From contig SAUG01000070.1 in the NCBI GenBank assembly GCA_011316305.1, positions 1-64,000 of the forward strand: 64,000 nucleotides of DNA, given 5' to 3'. Of the stretch, positions 58,228 to 64,000 are shown one piece after another. The position numbers and the translations under genes are program-made. This DNA is from Rusavskia elegans. Lineage: Eukaryota; Ascomycota; Lecanoromycetes; Teloschistales; Teloschistaceae. Under the pieces are notes generated by a model, which was not told where the DNA came from, did not search any database, and saw nothing but the letters and a program-made list of their open reading frames with translations. Position 1 is the stretch's first letter, and each line of letters starts with the position of its first letter.

Positions 58228-59219
58228 ATGATCTCACCGCATCACTACCACTTCAATGTATTCAGAATCCTCGGCGATCTCTCTCATACCGTTTCCAAGT
58301 GTATCCTCATATGGGCTATCCATACAAATAGAAGTGCTGAAGGTTGGACATTTGTTTTTGCATCGCCCCTCATGGTCAAAGCTGATTGGTAGCCTAGGTG
58401 TCTCCCTCATCACCCAAATACTCTATGCCGTCGTCTTCTGCTCACGTTATCTCGACCTCTTCTGGACCAAACCTTCGCATATGCCATGGAACTTCGTCCT
58501 CAAGCTCTTTTACCTCGGCTCCTCCTTCTACATCATCCTGCTCATGACTCGAGTGTACGCGCGGACAAGAGAAAGGGAGAAGGCTTGGAAATTCGGAAGT
58601 TTCTGCCTGGCTGGTTCCACAGTGGCAGCGCCGCTCGTCCTACTCATCTTCAAGAAATGGCACCACTATGATTTCCACCTGGTAAGATTATCTATACCTG
58701 TTCCCACAACACATGATTAAAAGGTCTGCGTAGGTCATGTGGACTTTGTCGGAAATACTAGAGTCCGTGTGCGTGCTACCACAACTCATCCTTCTGCGAC
58801 AAACAAGCGTCCCCACCGTTATTGATTCCTTCTACTTGGTAACTCTTGGCTCCTATCGAGCGTTCTACATCCTCAACTGGTTCGTCCGCTACTTTGGCGC
58901 AGAGCATCATTTCGAGCCCATTGCAACCATCTTTGGCACTGTGCAGACGGCTCTCTACCTCGACTTTGCATGGGTTTATTGGAGCCGTCAGCGGGTCAAA
59001 TTACGAAATGGAGGTGTTGTTGATTCGGACGACCTTAATAGGGGCTGGCTGGTGAGCCACTTAGCTCCTCGCAGTGATACTGAAGAGGAAGAGCAGGCAG
59101 CTTCCCTCTCTGAACAAGGTTCTCGAGAGCAAGGCTCCACAGGTGGGGCAATTAAATGGGGTCCAAGAGGGATATCGGTTTCAGCAGACGACGACCCCAC
59201 GGGAGAAGTGCGGAGGTGA
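58228..59219 (+). CDS. ERD2: ER lumen protein-retaining receptor (KDEL/HDEL receptor)
   Basis: Three exons (58228-58342, 58398-58681, 58734-59219) give 294 aa. The ATG at 58228 is chosen because it yields NVFRILGDLSHTVSKCILIW, the conserved Erd2 start; a downstream ATG at 58256 is in the wrong frame. Further signatures: GVSLITQILYAVVFCSRYLD, KLFYLGSSFYIILLM, LEILESVCVLPQL-like SEILESVCVLPQLILL, and YRAFYILNWFVRYF. Seven-helix receptor that returns HDEL-tagged ER proteins from the Golgi. Compared with the usual 210-220 aa, this protein has an extra Ser/Glu/Gly-rich cytosolic tail of about 75 residues after VYWSRQRVKLRNGG. Confidence 0.93.
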
Positions 59220-61546
59220 TTGCATTCCTGGATGAATTATGATGGTACGACGTGCAGCATCGGAGTGACTAAATGATTTTTTATTTGACGCTTTCAATGG
59301 AGCGATTGAAGCTCAGAAGCAAAAAGGTTGTTCTCATAGCGAGGGCTATTTACGCATCCGGATGCGCGTGGATTTCGACTAATCCGAAACAGACAGGTAT
59401 AAAAGACCACACACTGTGTTCCACCATTCTCCAAGTCCTAGACTCTGTCGACAAGAAGAATTGCGTTGCTATGAGGTCCAGGTACCCCCCGTAGGCCCGA
59501 GCATCTAATATAGCAGCCACAAGAGCTCGCCCTCGCCTTAAGGGTGAGCGATCAGCACCACGTCGAGAAATTAGCTGAGGCCTTGGGCGAAGAGGGTTGG
59601 CAGCTCTCGTGCAGGGTCGATCGACATGTTCCACGATCTGTTGCAGAGTCGACGATCACCCGTCAGTGAGACTGGAGGCCAACATGGCCGGCCTTAGGTA
59701 AGTGCGTGGCTAGGTGTCCACTAGGTATGCCATTGGAAAGTGAAGTGGTTGGTGCAAAGAGGCCGAATGTCGTAATTGTCCGTGTGCCAGTAATATGGGG
59801 TAGGTTTCAGGTTGCACTGCCTGCCTACACGCCAGCGTTATCTGAAACGGACGATAGACGCAGGAACGAAGCTGCCACGAGGTCTGGGTCCAGAGCAGAA
59901 TCAATCGCGAGCTAATTGATCCAAGAAAAGCAGCCGTCTGATCCGAACTTGATAATTTTCTTATTTTTATTCTCCCCACCCCGCTTTATGGGCGCTTGCG
60001 AAAGACCCTAATATACATAAACGCCGGCTAATGCAAAATCTGCCATTTCTGGACACCGAAAGCCAGCTAATTAAGCCCAGCGTCGGTCCGCTTGCCCCAA
60101 GACATGATCGACGACTGCCACTTTTCAACCAGGGGACCGATGAATCCTCCCCCACCCTGGGGGCAATGGCCCCTCGCTCGACTATCAATTGACGGACGAT
60201 GGGGCGATTGAATGCAACGGCATGGTCCGCGGGACCATTGTAACTATCTGTTGCTCCAGCTGGCAGTTCCCATAAAGGTGATCCTGCAGCTTGCCTGCTA
60301 AATGGTGACAGTCATTCGGCAGGACGAACCTGATGATCTCCAGATCACCCCCTAGAACGCTCTTAACAGAAAGTCCGACGCTCCTTTCCGCCGCGTTGAC
60401 AGCCTTGGGCAGTCGGGCTCGAGCTTTGTGGTCTGCGCTCGCTTGCCGATGATTACTTCAGTCGTTTGAAGGTGCAAGCATAGAGCAATGAGAATTAGCC
60501 CCAGGCTGCTATGTGTCCTCGGAGGTTCTTTCAGCTCAAGATCATCTCGTGTGACCTTCTTCATGGCCTACCCTACTTCGAAGCATTTGCAGGGGTGCTT
60601 ATAAAACAGACTCGAGGTGGCGCCGCTGCAGAGCCTATGCCCTGGCCAGTGTCGTTGGCACATTTGCCCGAGGTCCCACAACATCATATTCCCAAAGGGA
60701 GAAAAATCTGGTGGGTTCGCCGGCCGAGAGCACATCGGCAAACCCTTGCACGCGGGCTGATATTGAGCTGGCTCAAGCTTGACGAAATTGTAGCCTACCA
60801 GAAGTCGTTCAATTTGGAGGTCGAGTGCGGAAGATGCTGAGGCATCTCGAAATACGTCCGTTGTGCGAGCAGGTCAGGTCACTACTCGTCGGTACTTGGA
60901 CCCTCCCACTGCTGATATAGACCTGCATCCAAGCTAAATTCGGTAGTATCCGCTAGCAACAGGATGACGGTTCACAAAGAACAACCTAAGGCGAACCCCA
61001 CGGCGCTTACAGGGGAGCTTACGCCCACTTTGCATTTTGTCCCCCTGCGACCGTTATTATTAACCGTCATTTATTTGGGTTCTTACGAGTGAATAGCGCC
61101 ATCCATCAAGCCTTGCGAGCTGCCGGGATTCACCATTTCCAAGTGTATGGCACAGCGGAAGGACCAACGCTAAATTGTCTAAGGTTTCCCACAAGTCTTG
61201 AAACTGCACAGCTTCGGCGACGCTAGGCAATAGAGGCCGTTAAGGGCGATGGACTCTTATATCTGACTCTTGCTTCAACTATCGGAAACCATGTTCGTCC
61301 GCAGCACCTGGCACAGAAGAGCCTCATCTTCTGTCCGGTCCACTCGAGTGTTATTACTGTTGTTACACACAGCCTACAAAGCCGTAGTCCCTACCTTATC
61401 TGCTTCCCTTCTAATTCCGGCCTGCATTATTGAGCTGCATGACACGTGGGATTTAGACCTTCCTGCGACCTGTCCCTCCTCCTGCTGATATACCTGGACA
61501 ATTCCTTTGTTTTCGTTCCTCTTACCTTCAGCATTCCCGTTCCTTC
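59220..61546. other. Gene-poor 2.3-kb region upstream of the Myb-like gene
   Basis: No supported gene. The longest frames (about 59710-59979 minus, 60511-60840 plus) lack domains. From about 61250 the plus strand becomes C/T-rich, as expected of a fungal promoter and leader. Confidence 0.5.
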
Positions 61547-62717
61547 ATGCCTTCGGATTCGTTCTACGGTGCCACCGGTGTTGAAGTCCTCTATCCTCAC
61601 GACATTATGAGCCACCACTTTTCCGAGCCCGATTGGACTTCTTCTAACCCTGTATGTGCCGTCCCGAATGCCAACCCTATGTGTGTAATATATCCATCAA
61701 AAGGATATATGTTCATGTGAGTATTATAGGTGCTTCTTGGACCGAACGACTATGAGACACCATATCCAGCCCCTCGGATCCCACCTCCAATCGAGGTTTC
61801 GTCGCTACCCGGTCACGTTGTATCCGTTTCCAGACCCAAAAGTAGCCCAAGCACCTTCGGTCCAAACGTCGAAGATCTTCTGTTTCCCGAGAACCCCTTC
61901 CGCCTCAAATCCGACGAGTACATGCCACCGATGTATTCCATGGCCCCGTTGCAGACATCCAAGGCTCCTGCTACTTCTCTCTACGGAGGAGAATTTGGCC
62001 TGTCCGCAACCACCATGTCTCCGATTCGATCAGGACCGGTACCAATCGCTCCAGACCCAATAGGGCTTCGACAGATGAACGCTCTGAAAAGAATGCGCGA
62101 GGAAGAAGATTATTCCGAGTTCAACCAGAAAAGACGGAAGCGAGCACCATCCCAGACCGGCCCAGTCGAACTCAACGAGGAGGAGCAATTGCTGCTCAAG
62201 CTCAAAGAAGAGGAGAACCTTCCTTGGAAGGACATAGCCGTCCGGTTCCAAACCGACCTGGGCAAATCGTACCAGGTCCCGGCTCTCCAGATGCGGTTCA
62301 AACGGCTACGGGAGAGGATGAGAACATGGACGGAGACCGATGTATGTCAATTCATTTCTTTTGTTGAACCCTTCAATCGATGGTCTGATTCTGATTAGGT
62401 TCAAGCACTTGAACAAGCCTACGATTACTGGGAGAAATTCCAGTTTGACATCATCGCCGCAAAGGTACGGAGCCATGGGGACAGCAGCACCAGCGCGTCA
62501 CTGATTCAGCGTGTAGATGCTGGACTTCGGCGCATCCGAACGATGGCCTGCCAAATACTGCGAGCGCAAGTGGGATGAGATTCACCCCGGCCGAATACCA
62601 TTCACCACACAACCCAACTTCCTCCAAGACCCATGGGACACCGAACATTGCAGCCCGGTGGACTCAATGAGTCACCATTCGCTCAGTCATAGTCCGAGGC
62701 CGCATCACACACTATGA
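61547..62717 (+). CDS. Myb/SANT-like DNA-binding protein
   Basis: Four exons (61547-61651, 61730-62341, 62399-62464, 62517-62717) give 327 aa from MPSDSFYGATG. Residues 1-165 are Pro/Ser-rich and disordered. A basic patch (QKRRKRAP, near 175) precedes a Myb-like helical domain, LNEEEQLLLKLKEEENLPWK-DIAVRF with LQMRFKRLRERMRTW as the recognition region. A second repeat (VQALEQAYDYWEKFQFDIIA, then KMLDFGASERWPAKYCERKW) is encoded by the last two exons. Paired tryptophan-containing repeats of this type occur in fungal regulators of unknown target. The exon-3/4 join restores the KMLDFG reading that a single frame would miss. DNA binding is likely; target and role are unknown. Confidence 0.85.
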
Positions 62718-64000
62718 TACGGACCGCTAATATGGGTGATGGGCTGAAAAGGGGTTGCTGGTTCCTGACGGCTCTTGATCTGATGCAGAGCGTCAGCCGG
62801 CGGGCTTGGATTTGACTCCCAATCGGGACATGTACATATCGGGATCTCTGGCGTGGCACGACACCTCATTTCCGGGAGTTGAGGATGACGCTGTAGCATT
62901 TGCAGAGCGTTGGGGTTGATTTACATGGCCAGTGGTCACTCGTGACGGGCATTGAGCATTATGATTGATTCCCCCATCATCGTTAAATTGCTATTTAGTT
63001 GTCCAAATTCAGCAGTCCTCTCCAAACGACTTTTCGCTTGCGGTGGGAAGCAAGACTCCAGCTCGCGAGGCGCGTCAGGGGATCGGGGCCGGGAGACATG
63101 GGGTCCGAGAATAGTGAAACTAAATTGCGAAGAAAAGGATTGCATTGCCAGCTCATAGTAAGATTGCCACTGCGCAAATCTTCATCCATGGCAATCCTGT
63201 AAACGGCGATGTATATATTTTGGGAGGGCATTCGCACATTTACCGCCCTTGAACCATGTCGAATGGATCCTTCAGCGCGGGCGAAGACCAAGCTGGGCCA
63301 GTCGGATGATACCGAATCAGCATTCGGCTCGTTCGGTCCTCAGCCTCGTCGTTTCTTCCTCCTTCTGCAGCACTAGGAAGAGATCCTGTTGCGGTGGTGA
63401 TCCTGCTCAACGTCCCGTTCATGTCAGAGCTCACGTAATAGGCGACGATACGAACACCGGGCCAGCTGCAGCAGTCAGCACGGGCCACATCCCAGATATT
63501 GCCATGTGGTAGAATCCCAGCTGGATCAGCAAGAGCAAATCACACGATGACACCCAGCCCCCACTGCAATCCTACGCTGGGATGATGCTGGTACCTGTAC
63601 GATCAGCAGCGGCCAGCGTGCGACCTTACTCGGTAGTAAGAATCCGTCCGGGCATCGCTACCAGATTAAAGGTGACCGCACCGCAAGGCTGTGAAGAAGT
63701 TAGCGAGTTTAGGCCTCCAGCTGGAGACCTGTTCTCGCACTAAGAGACGACGAGCATGTTCACAGATTATTAATACCAAGGAAGGGTCCATTGAAGCATA
63801 GCCACAGAGCCTCATTTCCCCTTTTGTTGCAAGCGTCTAACAGTAGCCCGATCGCCCATGTTTCATATTGAAAGATCGACGTCATTGCCAAGTCTCCCCC
63901 GGTCTCGACGCTGCCTTAGTCATCAACGAGGGTTCGTCCAAAGTGGTACAGAGTACGGAGTACAGAGCTGTACCATGCATATTGATCCTGCTTCCATGAT
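62718..64000. other. Window end, no supported gene
   Basis: 3' flank of the Myb-like gene and about 1.2 kb with no recognisable gene. A minus frame at 63240-63488 (82 codons) could be an exon of a gene running off the window, but no domain is visible. Confidence 0.4.

Noticed and set aside
60511..60840. 109-codon frame in the gene-poor 59-61.5 kb region
   Set aside because: No recognisable motif, no neighbouring exons that extend it, and similar-length frames occur by chance nearby.

Overview
The window is nuclear DNA of a filamentous ascomycete (Pezizomycotina). Genes carry several short introns of about 46-280 nt with GTRNGT donors, CTRAY-like branch points and YAG acceptors. The families present are typical of this group: a HET-domain protein, class III chitinase, Srk1/Rck2-type kinase, fungal arrestin, Mtc1, Ies4, a TPP-riboswitch-controlled THI4 and a DUF1772 protein. 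The class (Eurotiomycetes, Dothideomycetes or other) cannot be fixed from the sequence alone. I recognise 27 protein-coding genes. For the spliced ones I reconstructed exon boundaries by hand; each joined reading frame is a whole number of codons.

Layout. 0-9 kb: secreted GH18 chitinase (-), INO80 subunit Ies4 (+), GID/CTLH ligase scaffold Gid1/RanBPM (+), a small coiled-coil protein (-). 9.9-26 kb: MFS transporter (-), membrane J-protein (-) divergent from RNA polymerase I subunit Rpa43 (+), a 1476-aa coilin-like protein (+), a PPxY arrestin (-), a Rieske/AIF-like flavoprotein (-), and a mitochondrial Tgl2-type lipase (-) with 10-nt and 2-nt micro-exons. 26-47.7 kb: HET protein (+), zinc-independent MDR reductase (+), a terminal-inverted-repeat element, UPF0390 protein (+), Mtc1 (-), Srk1-type kinase (-), an unknown 970-aa Ser/Pro-rich protein (+), THI4 (-) with a TPP riboswitch in its leader intron, ribosomal protein eS19 (-), and an alpha/beta-hydrolase fused to a dual-specificity phosphatase (-).

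48.7-57.5 kb looks more accessory. It holds a dihydroxyacid dehydratase with an 8-nt micro-exon, AT-rich diverged direct repeats, a decayed Ty3/gypsy-type protease relic, two unrecognised secreted proteins (one with a Pro/Asp/Tyr repeat) and a DUF1772 membrane protein. 58-64 kb: KDEL receptor Erd2 (+), a long gene-poor stretch, and a Myb-like protein (+).

Most genes are unrelated housekeeping or regulatory functions and there is no obvious biosynthetic cluster. The most notable signals are the riboswitch with overlapping uORFs, the micro-exons placed exactly at catalytic motifs (lipase nucleophile elbow, dehydratase cluster cysteine), a 51-nt stopless intron inside the Rieske motif, and the accessory island at 51-56 kb.
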